The notes: generated by a model from the letters alone, not told the origin. Positions 8,123 through 16,332 are shown, counted from the stretch's first letter. The stretch is 33,311 nt of DNA from Spirochaetales bacterium (GCA_018399255.1 JAGYPA010000038.1:1-33311), one strand, 5' to 3'. Numbers and translations: made by a program.

Positions 8123-9618
8123 TAGCAGTTTACGATATCGGCACTACCGTTCTCAAGGGAGCCCTCATGACTGAGGCGGGTGAGTTCAGGGAATTCGCTT
8201 CCCGCAATCTCAGCATGATGGCATCCTCCCCGATCAACCATTATGAAGCCGATCCGGATGAGTGGAAGCGGGCATTCCGGGAAATAACCCTCGAGCTGCT
8301 GGGAAAGACCGCTGCCGGTTCGCGGGAATCCGCCGGTTCGCAGGAAACCGCCGGTTCGCGGGGAACTATACGGGCAGCTATAATCAGCGGAAACGGTCCG
8401 ACCCTCGTACCGATATCGGAAACCGGAGAATTTCTGAAACCGGTCATGAGCTGGATGGACCGGCGGGGTACTGAGGAATCTGCCCGGATTCAGGCCGTGC
8501 AGAACCAGTACATCGATCCAACCTTCTACCTTCCCAAGGCCCTCTGGATCGCTCATAATATGCCGGCTGTGTATGAAAAGACCCGCTATTTTCTCTCCTG
8601 TCCGGAATCCATGGTCTACTGGCTCACCGGCAGCGCCCTGACCATTCTCCCCGGGGACCATTTTGAACAGTATTTCTGGAATCCCGAGCTCATTGCCAAA
8701 CTCAAGCTGGATGCGGACAAGTTTCCCGAATTCGTGAAGCCGGGTACGATAGCCGGACGAGCCGGGCGCCTGGGAGCAGCCGCTTCGGGTCTGCCGGAGA
8801 ATCTGCCCATCATTGCCGCCGGGCCTGATTTTATCGTATCGCTGCTGGGGGCCGGGGCAGTCTGTCCGGGACGGGCGTGCGACCGGGCCGGTACCTCGGA
8901 AGGAATCAATCTCTGCACGAAAGAGCAGGTTACCGATCCCCGCCTCATGTGGTATGGGCATGTTGTAAGGCCCTGGTACAATATATCGGGAATAATATCC
9001 ACTTCGGGCAGAGCCCTGGACTGGATTAAGGAGGTGGCCTGCGGCGAGGATCAGGATTATCAGGATTTTTTCTCCCGGTTCACCCCGGCCGCACCGGGTT
9101 CCGATCGTCTGCTCTTTTTGCCCTACCTGACCGGTGAGCGGGCCCCTATCTGGGATCCGGCTGCCAGGGGGGCATTCATCGGGCTGGGACTGAACCACGG
9201 CAAGGCGGAACTGGTCAATGCGGTTCTCGAATCGGTGGGATTTGCCATGCGGGATGTCATCGAAGTAATGGCAGAAAACGGCGGCGAAATTACAGAATTG
9301 CGGATAACCGGGGGACCTTCAAAGAGCAGACTCTGGAACCAGATCAAAGCTGATATTACCGGTAAGCCCATATTGGTACCGGAATCCTCGGAATCGGTGC
9401 TGCTGGGGAACTTGCTGCTGGCCCTCTCAGCCCTTGGAGATACCGAAAATCTGGCGGAAACCACCGATTCCATAGTCAGAATAGGAGAAGAGTTTATCCC
9501 GCGCCAGGAGTACCGGGGCATGTATGACGAAATGTTCGCCCTCTACCGGGAATCCTACAGAGGGCTTAAAGAAGTATTCAGCCGGCTTGCCGGCATGAAA
9601 GACCAGGGGGAATTATGA
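8119..9618 (+). CDS. FGGY-family carbohydrate kinase
   Basis: This is an ATP-dependent sugar kinase of the FGGY family (xylulose, gluconate, glycerol and AI-2/LsrK kinases), 499 residues. The N-terminal phosphate-1 loop is YDIGTTVLKGAL (Asp6). The catalytic Asp lies in GPDFIVSLLGAGAV, the substrate strand in PVMSWMDRRG, phosphate-2 in DRAGTSEG and the adenosine motif in LRITGGPSKSRLWNQI. The FGGY C-terminal signature region is LVNAVLESVGFAMRD. The ATG overlaps the dehydrogenase stop (ATGA). At residues 66-83 there is a threefold 6-residue repeat (AGSRES, AGSQET, AGSRGT) made by an 18-bp tandem duplication; it lies in a surface-type region and leaves the frame intact. The substrate is probably a ketose, given the neighbours. 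Confidence 0.92.
   Translation: MIAVYDIGTTVLKGALMTEAGEFREFASRNLSMMASSPINHYEADPDEWKRAFREITLELLGKTAAGSRESAGSQETAGSRGTIRAAIISGNGPTLVPISETGEFLKPVMSWMDRRGTEESARIQAVQNQYIDPTFYLPKALWIAHNMPAVYEKTRYFLSCPESMVYWLTGSALTILPGDHFEQYFWNPELIAKLKLDADKFPEFVKPGTIAGRAGRLGAAASGLPENLPIIAAGPDFIVSLLGAGAVCPGRACDRAGTSEGINLCTKEQVTDPRLMWYGHVVRPWYNISGIISTSGRALDWIKEVACGEDQDYQDFFSRFTPAAPGSDRLLFLPYLTGERAPIWDPAARGAFIGLGLNHGKAELVNAVLESVGFAMRDVIEVMAENGGEITELRITGGPSKSRLWNQIKADITGKPILVPESSESVLLGNLLLALSALGDTENLAETTDSIVRIGEEFIPRQEYRGMYDEMFALYRESYRGLKEVFSRLAGMKDQGEL
8314..8365 (+). repeat. 18-bp in-frame tandem repeat in the kinase gene
   Basis: Three consecutive copies begin with GCCGGTTCGC at 8314, 8332 and 8350. The period is 18 bp, so each copy adds six residues without shifting the frame. 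Confidence 0.85.
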
Positions 9619-10403
9619 ACACGGGTAAAATAATCAGGATGAACTCTATTTTCCGCAAGGATACCGGGCGCTCAGTGGTGATTGCCATTGACCATGGGGG
9701 CATCGCCGGACCGATGGAGGGCATAAATGAGCCGGGTAAGCTGATCGAAGACTGCGTAGCCGGCGGGGCTGATGCGGTGCTGACCACCCGTGGATTTGTC
9801 AGGGCAGCCGAGGGAGCCTTCGATCGGAATCTCGGCCTTATTCTGCGAATGACCGGCGGCTTCACGATCCTCGGCGGCGGGTTTGAGGAAGAGATGATAA
9901 CCTCGGCCGAAACGGCCTTACGGTATGGTTCGGTGGGGGCAGCAGTAACGGTCAAATTCGGCCACGCCCGCGAAGGTTTTTTTACCCGGCAGGCCTCCGT
10001 TGCTGCAGATATGTGCGAGCAGTGGGGTCTACCCCTGATGATCGAGGCGATGGCCAAGCGGAAGGATATGAAATCGACCGATCCCATGGGGGTTAAGCTG
10101 GCCTCACGGGCTGCAGCGGAAATCGGGGCAGATATCGTGAAGACCTACTATACCGGCGATCCGGATTCTTTTGCCGAGGTCGTGGCCGGCAGCATGGTTC
10201 CTGTTGTGGTTCTTGGCGGGGAGAAGTCGGCCAGCATCGAGGCCATGTTCAATGATGTTTATTATTCGATACAGGCGGGCGGCTCCGGTATTGCCATCGG
10301 CCGCAACATCTGGCAGCACAGAAATACCCGGGCTATGATACAAGCGATGGTCGGGATAGTGCATGAGGGCTGGAGCGTCAGGCAGGCCATGGCCCATATA
10401 TAA
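9615..10403 (+). CDS. LsrF-like class I aldolase (DeoC/LacD family)
   Basis: This is a (beta/alpha)8 Schiff-base aldolase, 262 residues. It follows LsrF along its length: AIDHGGIAGP (Asp26, His27), ADAVLTTRGFVR, LRMTGGFTIL, a catalytic lysine in IGADIVKTYYTG (Lys176), VPVVVLGGEKS and the phosphate-binding SGIAIGRNIWQH near the C-terminus. Family members cleave or form ketose (bis)phosphates, or act on phospho-AI-2 (LsrF). Here it would split the ketose phosphate made by the neighbouring kinase, or transfer part of it. The ATG overlaps the kinase stop (ATGA), which ties the two enzymes together. No LsrR, LsrG or Lsr-type transporter is nearby, so an AI-2 role is unproven. Confidence 0.88.
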   Translation: MNTGKIIRMNSIFRKDTGRSVVIAIDHGGIAGPMEGINEPGKLIEDCVAGGADAVLTTRGFVRAAEGAFDRNLGLILRMTGGFTILGGGFEEEMITSAETALRYGSVGAAVTVKFGHAREGFFTRQASVAADMCEQWGLPLMIEAMAKRKDMKSTDPMGVKLASRAAAEIGADIVKTYYTGDPDSFAEVVAGSMVPVVVLGGEKSASIEAMFNDVYYSIQAGGSGIAIGRNIWQHRNTRAMIQAMVGIVHEGWSVRQAMAHI

Positions 10404-10415
10404 TCTCTCCGCACT

Positions 10416-10454
10416 GTTTCTGAGCATCATTTCTGAGCATCATTTCTGAGCAAG
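10416..10454 (+). repeat. 13-bp tandem repeat between aldolase and MFS genes
   Basis: Three copies of a 13-bp unit containing TTTCTGAGCATC (10416-10428, 10429-10441, 10442-10454). The last copy runs into the ribosome-binding site of the MFS gene. The gap between the two genes is made almost entirely of this repeat. Confidence 0.85.
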
Positions 10455-10464
10455 AGGAGAAGCA

Positions 10465-11601
10465 ATGCCCTGGATATCTTTCTTTGCCAACGGCATGTGG
10501 CTGCTGGTTATCGGGCTGATGGGGCCCTCGATTCCCTCCATTATTACTGAACTGAATCTGGGCTATTCCGCCGCCGGGCTGATATTTACGCTGCTCTCTG
10601 CGGGCGCCCTGATCGGAGCCTTCATATCGGGGGTCGTTTCCGACTATCTGAACCGGAAGCATCTCTGGATTTTTCTTAGCCTCATGCTGACAGCGGGGCT
10701 GGCTGCTGTCGGGCTTACTTCGGGCTATCTTGCCCTGCTGGCGGCGGTGTTTCTCATGAGCCTTTTCGGCGGGTCAATCGGGGCTGTGGGTCAGGGAATC
10801 ATGCTGCAGATGTTCCCGGAAAAACGCGGGAAATATCTCTCGCTTCAGACGCTGTTTGCCGCAGGCGGAAGTTTTGCGGCTCCTCTGCTGCTGGCCGTTA
10901 TTTTTGCCGGCGGAGGCAATTGGCGGGCAGGATTTTTCACTGCTGCCGGATTGGTATTTCTGCTGGCCCTCGGAATGGTTTTTTCCCGGCTGCCTGCCCG
11001 AGTTGAACAGCAGGGTCCTGAGATCCGGCTCCTGACAATCTTTTCCGACCCTGCAATCCTCCTGATCGGCAGCCTGATATTTCTCAGCGTCGGTATAGAT
11101 ATCGGGTTTTCCTACTGGCTTTCCGAGTATTTTACCACAACCGCAGGCACCTCCCCGGTCTTCTCCAGTATTGCTGTCAGCGTCTATCTTGGGGGAATAA
11201 TGATCGGCCGGTTTTCCCTGTCACGCTATGCGCAGTCTGCAAAAAGCTCCATGGTGATAAGCAGCGGGCTTCTGGTTTCGGCGGTATTTCTCCTTCTTCT
11301 GCTCAGTACCGGTTCCCCCTGGCTGAAGCTGCTGTTCAGCGGGCTCTATGGGGTGGGAGTCGGCCCTCTATTCCCCTATTTGATGACCAGGGGAACCGCA
11401 CGCTATCCAGGAAAATCCGGATCTGTTACGGGCGTACTGTTTGCGATGATGTCATTTGCCGGAATCGTATTTCCCTTCGTTATCGGTGTAATCGGGACAC
11501 GGGCCGGAATCGAGGGTGCCTACTATGTGCTGATCGGCATCGAACTGGTTATTTTCCTGGGTTTCGTGCTGATGAACAGGGTGATTTGTCAGGCTTCATA
11601 G
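10465..11601 (+). CDS. MFS transporter
   Basis: This is a major facilitator superfamily protein of 378 residues with about 12 hydrophobic helices. The N-terminal half has the loop 2-3 motif region SGVVSDYLNRKHLW and the helix 5 region VFLMSLFGGSIGAVGQG. GAGGAG lies 5 nt before the ATG. As the last gene of the operon it may be a second uptake route, or an exporter for an intermediate or end product of the dehydrogenase-kinase-aldolase pathway. At 378 residues it is at the short end for the family, but both halves appear present. Confidence 0.88.
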   Translation: MPWISFFANGMWLLVIGLMGPSIPSIITELNLGYSAAGLIFTLLSAGALIGAFISGVVSDYLNRKHLWIFLSLMLTAGLAAVGLTSGYLALLAAVFLMSLFGGSIGAVGQGIMLQMFPEKRGKYLSLQTLFAAGGSFAAPLLLAVIFAGGGNWRAGFFTAAGLVFLLALGMVFSRLPARVEQQGPEIRLLTIFSDPAILLIGSLIFLSVGIDIGFSYWLSEYFTTTAGTSPVFSSIAVSVYLGGIMIGRFSLSRYAQSAKSSMVISSGLLVSAVFLLLLLSTGSPWLKLLFSGLYGVGVGPLFPYLMTRGTARYPGKSGSVTGVLFAMMSFAGIVFPFVIGVIGTRAGIEGAYYVLIGIELVIFLGFVLMNRVICQAS

Positions 11602-11622
11602 CTGCAAGGCTTCATATCTGCA
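11591..11622. repeat. 16-bp tandem repeat across the MFS/sulfatase convergent ends
   Basis: AGGCTTCATAGCTGCA (11591-11606) is repeated as AGGCTTCATATCTGCA (11607-11622). It spans the last codons of both convergent genes and the 10 nt between them. No terminator-type hairpin with a T run is visible here. Confidence 0.8.
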
Positions 11623-13078
11623 AGGCTGCTGCCAGCGGGTCATCGAGCTGAATCATTCTTGTGTGCATTTTGATCTGCAGTTCCGTCTTTTTTTCCGTCA
11701 GGGCAGAAAGTCCGATCAGATCATTCAGCTCGAGCGGATCATCGTCCAGATTGAAAAGCTGCCGACGTTTCACCTTGCCCTCAGGGGTGAAGTAGACGAT
11801 CAGCTTATACCCATCGGCATCCAGTATCGCCCGCTGAATATTTCTGTAAGCAAAGAAAAGCGAATCGCGGAAGGTCGGCGCGGCAGTGTGCAATTTCCGG
11901 CTGCGCAAAGCTTTCCCGGATTCCGCATCAGCATCAGCATCAGGCTTTACGGTTATCTGACGGGCAAGGCTCTGTCCTTCGATCCCATCTGGTCGAACAA
12001 TACCGGTAAGATCGCAAAGCGTGGGAAAAATATCCAGCAGATAGCAGAAATCAGCCATCTCCCTATTCTTTGCTATTCCGGGACCGGCAAACACAAGGGG
12101 GACGTGCAGACTATGGTCATAGAGATTCTGCTTGCCCATGAGCCCGTGGGAGCCCAGTGCAAGACCGTTATCTCCGGCAAGGACAATAATAGTGGAATCG
12201 AGGATACCTTTAGAATCGAGTGCATCGATAATTCTGCCTATGCTGTCATCAAGATGAGTAATCATGGCATAGTATTCAGATAGATGCCTGCGAATTTCGC
12301 TTTCCGTTCTCGGAAACCCTGCCAGGTGCTCGTCTCTTACATCCATTTCACCGTTATCGAACAGATGGCGGGGCATGAAATTTTTCGGAAGCTCCAGCGT
12401 GCCGGAATCGTACATATCCAGAAACTTTTTCGGCATAGTTCGCGGATCGTGAGGCGCCATGAAGGCGGTATAGAGAAAAAAAGGCCGATCGTCGTCCGGG
12501 CTCCAGGCTTGAAGGAAGTCTACAGCACTGTCCGCAAACAGATCGGTAGAATGGGTGCCGGGATTGATGGTATCGAATACTTGAGGCACTACTTCAATGC
12601 ATCCTGTTCCGCCGTCCCAATCGTGGGGACGCGGAGAGGGATAGGTACCGTCGACATGAAAAGAGCAAACCGGCACATTCCAGTGATCATCCATCCCTCC
12701 GAAAAAGATGGTATTTCCACCATTGAAGCTGCGCGTAAAAGAATCAATCCCGTTATGCCATTTTCCTATCCCGTAGGCGGAATATCCTTGGTTCTGAAAG
12801 TGTTCACCCATCAGGATATGATCTTTCGGTATAGATTCTCCCGAATTCTGCAGGTGAAACAATGTTTTGCCGGTATGCAGCATAGCCCGGCTCGGCATGC
12901 AGACCGCTGGGCATGTTCCTCCCATGATATAGGCCTGTGAACAGTAGGTTCCCCTTGCTGTCAGGCGGTTCAAGTTGGGAGTGATGATATCCGGATTGTT
13001 GACTGCTTCAATAGTGCTGAACCGCTGGTCATCAGTAAACAGGAACAGTATATTGGGTCTTGAATTTGTTTGCTTCAT
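11612..13078 (-). CDS. Sulfatase (Cys-type, formylglycine)
   Basis: This hydrolase of the alkaline phosphatase/sulfatase superfamily (488 residues) removes sulfate from sugars or other sulfate esters. Metal-site residues are seen in LFLFTDDQRF (Asp16, Asp17). The maturation motif is C-M-P-S-R at 60-64, whose Cys60 should become formylglycine, followed by AMLHTGK. YGIGKWHNG supplies the next Lys/His, and LAGDNGLALGSHGLMGKQNLY the late Asp-Asn and Lys. No signal peptide is evident, so it probably acts in the cytoplasm on imported sulfated sugar. A GCATCA triplet repeat near 11925-11942 encodes Asp-Ala repeats in a loop. It is the last gene of the minus-strand ABC operon. A choline sulfatase or arylsulfatase cannot be excluded. 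Confidence 0.92.
   Translation of the reverse strand: MKQTNSRPNILFLFTDDQRFSTIEAVNNPDIITPNLNRLTARGTYCSQAYIMGGTCPAVCMPSRAMLHTGKTLFHLQNSGESIPKDHILMGEHFQNQGYSAYGIGKWHNGIDSFTRSFNGGNTIFFGGMDDHWNVPVCSFHVDGTYPSPRPHDWDGGTGCIEVVPQVFDTINPGTHSTDLFADSAVDFLQAWSPDDDRPFFLYTAFMAPHDPRTMPKKFLDMYDSGTLELPKNFMPRHLFDNGEMDVRDEHLAGFPRTESEIRRHLSEYYAMITHLDDSIGRIIDALDSKGILDSTIIVLAGDNGLALGSHGLMGKQNLYDHSLHVPLVFAGPGIAKNREMADFCYLLDIFPTLCDLTGIVRPDGIEGQSLARQITVKPDADADAESGKALRSRKLHTAAPTFRDSLFFAYRNIQRAILDADGYKLIVYFTPEGKVKRRQLFNLDDDPLELNDLIGLSALTEKKTELQIKMHTRMIQLDDPLAAALQI
11925..11942. repeat. GCATCA x3 microrepeat inside the sulfatase gene
   Basis: Three perfect copies of GCATCA, giving alternating Asp-Ala residues in a probable surface loop of the sulfatase. 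The repeat is in frame. Confidence 0.8.
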
Positions 13079-13174
13079 ATAGTCAGCCTCTCAAGTAAAT
13101 TCAGGTAATCTCGAGCCAATTTCAAAATGCTTCGCATGTAAAAATTTACTCTTTACTTTTTGCATTTCCGGCAG

Positions 13175-14020
13175 CTACTCCTTAATGCCCCCAGCAAGGA
13201 CACCCTGCTGGATATACCGCTGGAAGAAGAGATAGATTAGCAGCATGGGCAGGGATGCAAGAAACAGCATGGCCATGGACTTCACTGCCCCCATCCCGTA
13301 CTGACCGCTTAAAAGCGCCATCGCCGCCATGATCGTTCTCTGGGCTGAACTCCTGATCAGAATGAGTGCAAAGGTCAGCTCATTCCAGATTTGCTGGGAG
13401 GCGATTATCGTAACGGTCATAATCATCGGCCGGGCCATGGGTGCCATGATGTGCCAGAAAACGTGCCAGGGAGTTGCCCCGTCGATCAAAGCCGCCTCGA
13501 TGAAGGTATCGGGTACATCCCGGAAATAGGTGGTCATCAGGTAAGCGGAATAGGGACCGAAATAGGCCAGATACACCAGTATCAGCCCCAGCCTTGAATC
13601 CAGCAGGCGCAGCTGAGCCAGTTCCCGGTAAAGCGGAACTGTGAGGACCATCTGAGGCAGAATCATGACAGCGGAGATCAGATAGAGACTTATCCGCCGT
13701 CCGCGGAATTCAATTTTTCCGATGCCGAATCCGGTCGTCATGACCAGAAGCAGAAACGGAACCAGTGTTCCCACGAGTATGATCAGATTGTTCGTATAGT
13801 TGCGCAGAATATTCTGTTTGTCAAATGCCCATCGGTAGTTTTCCAGTGACAGAGGAAAAACCGGCAGCAGTTTCTGAACCAGGTACTGGTCATTGGTTTT
13901 GAGACTGGTTATAAACATAAAGTAGAAGGGGATGACGAAACTGATCCCTATAGCTATGGCGAGAACGAGAAAGGCAGCGGCGGACGGACTGTTTTGGCTG
14001 AAGGGGTTTTTTCTCATCAT
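13175..14020 (-). CDS. CUT1-type carbohydrate ABC permease (MalG-like)
   Basis: This is an inner-membrane permease of the BPD_transp_1 family, 281 residues with six hydrophobic segments. The cytoplasmic EAA loop reads IEAALIDGATPWHVFWHI and docks the ATPase. The opening LVLAIAIGISFVIPFYFMF and the ending FLFFQRYIQQGVLAGGIKE-type tail are typical of MalG homologues (the tail reads RYIQQGVLAGGIKE). The gene begins directly at the stop of the MalF-like gene, with AAGGA four to seven bases before the two adjacent ATGs. A 96-nt gap to the sulfatase holds a short GTAAA-AA-TTTAC inverted repeat and no terminator. Confidence 0.92.
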   Translation of the reverse strand: MMRKNPFSQNSPSAAAFLVLAIAIGISFVIPFYFMFITSLKTNDQYLVQKLLPVFPLSLENYRWAFDKQNILRNYTNNLIILVGTLVPFLLLVMTTGFGIGKIEFRGRRISLYLISAVMILPQMVLTVPLYRELAQLRLLDSRLGLILVYLAYFGPYSAYLMTTYFRDVPDTFIEAALIDGATPWHVFWHIMAPMARPMIMTVTIIASQQIWNELTFALILIRSSAQRTIMAAMALLSGQYGMGAVKSMAMLFLASLPMLLIYLFFQRYIQQGVLAGGIKE

Positions 14021-14887
14021 CTAGTCCTTCATCATGACACGGTTCTGGAACATGATTATTCCTAGCGTTATGATATAGACAAACAGGGCCCAGGTTGAGG
14101 CATACCCCATGCTGCTGTTGTTGAAGGCCTGATAGTAAATGCCGAATTCCGGCACAAAGGAAGAATAGCCGGGGCCGCCCCTGGTCAGGGTGAAAGTAAG
14201 GGGGAACATACGGGCATAGAAGGTAATAAAGCCCAGTACCAGATAGAATTGGATGGTGTACCGTATTCCGGGAACGGTTACATGCCGCAGCCGCTGTCCC
14301 CAGCTGCAGCCGTCCAGGGTCGCCGACTCATAAAGAGAATCGGATACTTTGCTCATGGCGCCGTAATAGAGGATGACCCCGAAACCGAAAAACTTCCACA
14401 GGGTGATGAAAGCTATAGTATGAATGACCATATCAGGATTGGTGAGAAAGCCCACCATCCCCAGAAACGGGAAATACTCGAGCAGCAGCTCGGTTATTAC
14501 TCCTTCAACCCCGAGAATCTGCTTGAAAAACATTCCCAGTACAACCGGTGAAACAACATAGGGGATGAGGATGGTGGATCGGAAAAAGCCGTCCCCTTTT
14601 TTTGGCTGACGGATGAGTTCGGCAAAAATGAGCGGCAGAAGTGTCCAGACCGGAATATAGAGCGTCAGGATCAGCATGTTTTTCAAGGATGCGTAAAAAC
14701 TGTTGTCGGCGAAAAGCTTGCGTATATTATGAAGCCCGTTCCAAACAGGATCAGTAAAGCCGTTCCATTTGGTGAATGCCAGGTAGATGGTGCTCAGCGT
14801 CGGATAGACCATGAACAGAGTCATCAGCAGAATTAGTGGGAAGACAAAGAAATAGGCGCTTCTTCGCATGCTTTTATTAGATATCAT
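14021..14887 (-). CDS. CUT1-type carbohydrate ABC permease (MalF-like)
   Basis: This is the partner membrane subunit, BPD_transp_1 family, about 288 residues with six transmembrane helices. The EAA loop is present in slightly altered form as YESATLDGCSWGQRLRHVTVP. The start is chosen at ATG 14887, with AGGGTGG a few bases upstream; GTG at 14896 would add three residues. It is immediately followed by the second permease and preceded by the binding protein, forming one operon. With the MalG-like protein it makes the channel of a sugar importer. Confidence 0.92.
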   Translation of the reverse strand: MISNKSMRRSAYFFVFPLILLMTLFMVYPTLSTIYLAFTKWNGFTDPVWNGLHNIRKLFADNSFYASLKNMLILTLYIPVWTLLPLIFAELIRQPKKGDGFFRSTILIPYVVSPVVLGMFFKQILGVEGVITELLLEYFPFLGMVGFLTNPDMVIHTIAFITLWKFFGFGVILYYGAMSKVSDSLYESATLDGCSWGQRLRHVTVPGIRYTIQFYLVLGFITFYARMFPLTFTLTRGGPGYSSFVPEFGIYYQAFNNSSMGYASTWALFVYIITLGIIMFQNRVMMKD

Positions 14888-14935
14888 TCTGACCACCCTG
14901 GCTTAGTAACGTAAATACTGATCCTGACAGATGTT

Positions 14936-16219
14936 CTAGCGAGCCTGATCGATCCGGCTGCCGTACTCTTCCGGGGAAATATCGCCGGTTATCATCAGCG
15001 GGGCATGGAGCCGGAGAGCGTTCCACTGAGCACTGGTGATGAAAGCTTTGGCCGGCGGAACAATGCTGTCTGACAGCAGGGCGGTTACCTCACGTCCGGC
15101 ATCATTGGCCAGAAGAGATTTATCCGCATTGAGATTGGCAGGCATCCCGCCTCCCGACTGCAGCATAATGTTGGCAGCTTCAGCGCTGGCGGCAAATTTT
15201 ACATACTCGACAGCTGCTTCAATATTCTTACTGTAGGTCGGTACAGCATAACCCGCGCCCCCGGCAGCTCCCACAACATTTCTGTTTGATGAGGGCTCAA
15301 AATAGAAGTTCGGTATTACTCCGACATTATCGCCGCCGAGAGCGTTGCCGAACTCGAACCAGTTAAAGATATCGGAAACAAAGCCCCGGAAAATTGCGCT
15401 GCCTCCGGCCATGAATCGTTCACCCATCTCTCGCAGCAGCGGGGTGGTAAGGCCGGCCGGGTCCATATAGCCTCTGGCAAACAAATCTCTGAATTTAACA
15501 AAGGTGTTCACTATTTTAGGGTCAGTAAAACTCATGGTTCCTGCAAAGAGGGCTCGTTTTTCCTCCAGTGACAGAACCTGATCAAGGGTTCCGGCTATCA
15601 TCATCTCCAGATGGATGCCTTCACCAAACCCTACCGGGATAATCCCGGCATCCTTCAAAGCTTGCGAGGCAGCTAGAAATTCTTCCCAGGTCTCCGGCGG
15701 ATCTTCCGGATCAAGTCCCGCCTTCTCAAAAAGCGCCTTGTTGTAGTACCAGACCCAGCCCTGAATCGATATCGGCAGGCCCCGGATCCCCTGGGTTATA
15801 TCCCTGTTCGGAGCAGTGTCGGCGAGCACTGATTCAGCAAAATCACTCCTGACATCCTGAATATAATCATCCAGCACAACCAGTGAGCCGGCCATATCCT
15901 GAAAGTTCTGCCCGTTGGCATGAACCAGAATTACATCGGCACCTTTTTTCGCGGCCATAGATGCGGCATAGACATCGTAGGGCGGGTGGGGGACAGCCTC
16001 GTGATTCACTTTGATGTCCGGAAATTTTTTCTCAAAGGCTGCGTCGACAGCTTCAGCAAGATCTCCCTGACTTCCGTCCGAGCCGTAGAACCAGTCCCAG
16101 ACGGTGATAGTCACCGGCCCTCCGGTCTCTTCCGGCTTTCCCTGGGCCGTGAGACCCAGAACGGCAATGCACAGAAACACAATCGCAGCGGCAGCTGTTT
16201 TTTTCATGTTTAATTTCAT
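14936..16219 (-). CDS. Carbohydrate ABC transporter substrate-binding protein (family 1)
   Basis: This is a periplasmic sugar-binding protein of SBP family 1, 427 residues. It has a hydrophobic signal (about residues 8-26) ending LGLTAQG, then acidic KPEE and the fold start VTITVWDWFYGSDG. Conserved family segments include VWYYNKALFEKAGLDPEDPP, typical of malto-oligosaccharide and other CUT1 binders. No lipobox cysteine sits at the cleavage region. AGGAGG lies 7 nt before the ATG, one of the best ribosome sites in the window, as expected for an abundant binding protein. It is divergent from a LacI regulator and is the first gene of the operon. No ATPase gene is present, so a shared MsmK-type ATPase elsewhere is probably used. 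Confidence 0.93.
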   Translation of the reverse strand: MKLNMKKTAAAAIVFLCIAVLGLTAQGKPEETGGPVTITVWDWFYGSDGSQGDLAEAVDAAFEKKFPDIKVNHEAVPHPPYDVYAASMAAKKGADVILVHANGQNFQDMAGSLVVLDDYIQDVRSDFAESVLADTAPNRDITQGIRGLPISIQGWVWYYNKALFEKAGLDPEDPPETWEEFLAASQALKDAGIIPVGFGEGIHLEMMIAGTLDQVLSLEEKRALFAGTMSFTDPKIVNTFVKFRDLFARGYMDPAGLTTPLLREMGERFMAGGSAIFRGFVSDIFNWFEFGNALGGDNVGVIPNFYFEPSSNRNVVGAAGGAGYAVPTYSKNIEAAVEYVKFAASAEAANIMLQSGGGMPANLNADKSLLANDAGREVTALLSDSIVPPAKAFITSAQWNALRLHAPLMITGDISPEEYGSRIDQAR

Positions 16220-16237
16220 ACAGAATCCTCCTTATTG

Positions 16238-16261
16238 ACGTATATATTTACGTATATATTT
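16238..16261. promoter_or_regulatory. 12-bp tandem repeat, probable operator of the sugar ABC operon
   Basis: ACGTATATATTT occurs twice in tandem (16238-16249, 16250-16261) and is followed by ACGCATA. It lies just downstream of the predicted transcription start of the binding-protein gene and upstream of its ribosome site, where repressors such as the divergent LacI protein commonly bind. ACGTA and TACGT also form an inverted repeat with a 6-nt centre. Confidence 0.5.
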
Positions 16262-16271
16262 ACGCATAATC

Positions 16272-16300
16272 AGACTAACCCGGTCTTTGCCCCTTGTCAA
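16272..16300 (-). promoter_or_regulatory. Promoter of the sugar ABC/sulfatase operon
   Basis: On the minus strand, a perfect TTGACA (16300-16295) is separated by 17 bp from TAGTCT (16277-16272). Transcription would start near 16265, directly before the 12-bp operator-like repeats. Confidence 0.55.
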
Positions 16301-16314
16301 TAAAAATTATCTAA

Positions 16315-16332
16315 AAATTTATATATAAATTT
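16315..16332. promoter_or_regulatory. 18-bp perfect palindrome in the divergent LacI region
   Basis: AAATTTATA followed by TATAAATTT gives an 18-bp perfect palindrome upstream of both divergent promoters. A perfect TATAAT lies at 16347-16352. The site may be a LacI-family operator without the usual central CG, or an A+T-rich upstream element. Confidence 0.4.

Noticed and set aside
7876..9198. Open frame of 440 codons on the minus strand
   Set aside because: It lies antisense to the well-supported dehydrogenase and FGGY kinase genes, is rich in Gly, Arg and Pro as expected of a G+C-rich shadow frame, and has no recognisable motif.
9615..10403. AI-2 degradation (true LsrF) and the operon as an lsr operon
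   Set aside because: The resemblance to LsrF is clear, but the transporter is BMP-type and LsrR, LsrB and LsrG are missing, so only LsrF-like is claimed.
11663..12940. Two consecutive plus-strand frames of 206 and 218 codons
   Set aside because: Both are antisense to the sulfatase, whose motifs are complete; no ribosome site or family feature supports them.
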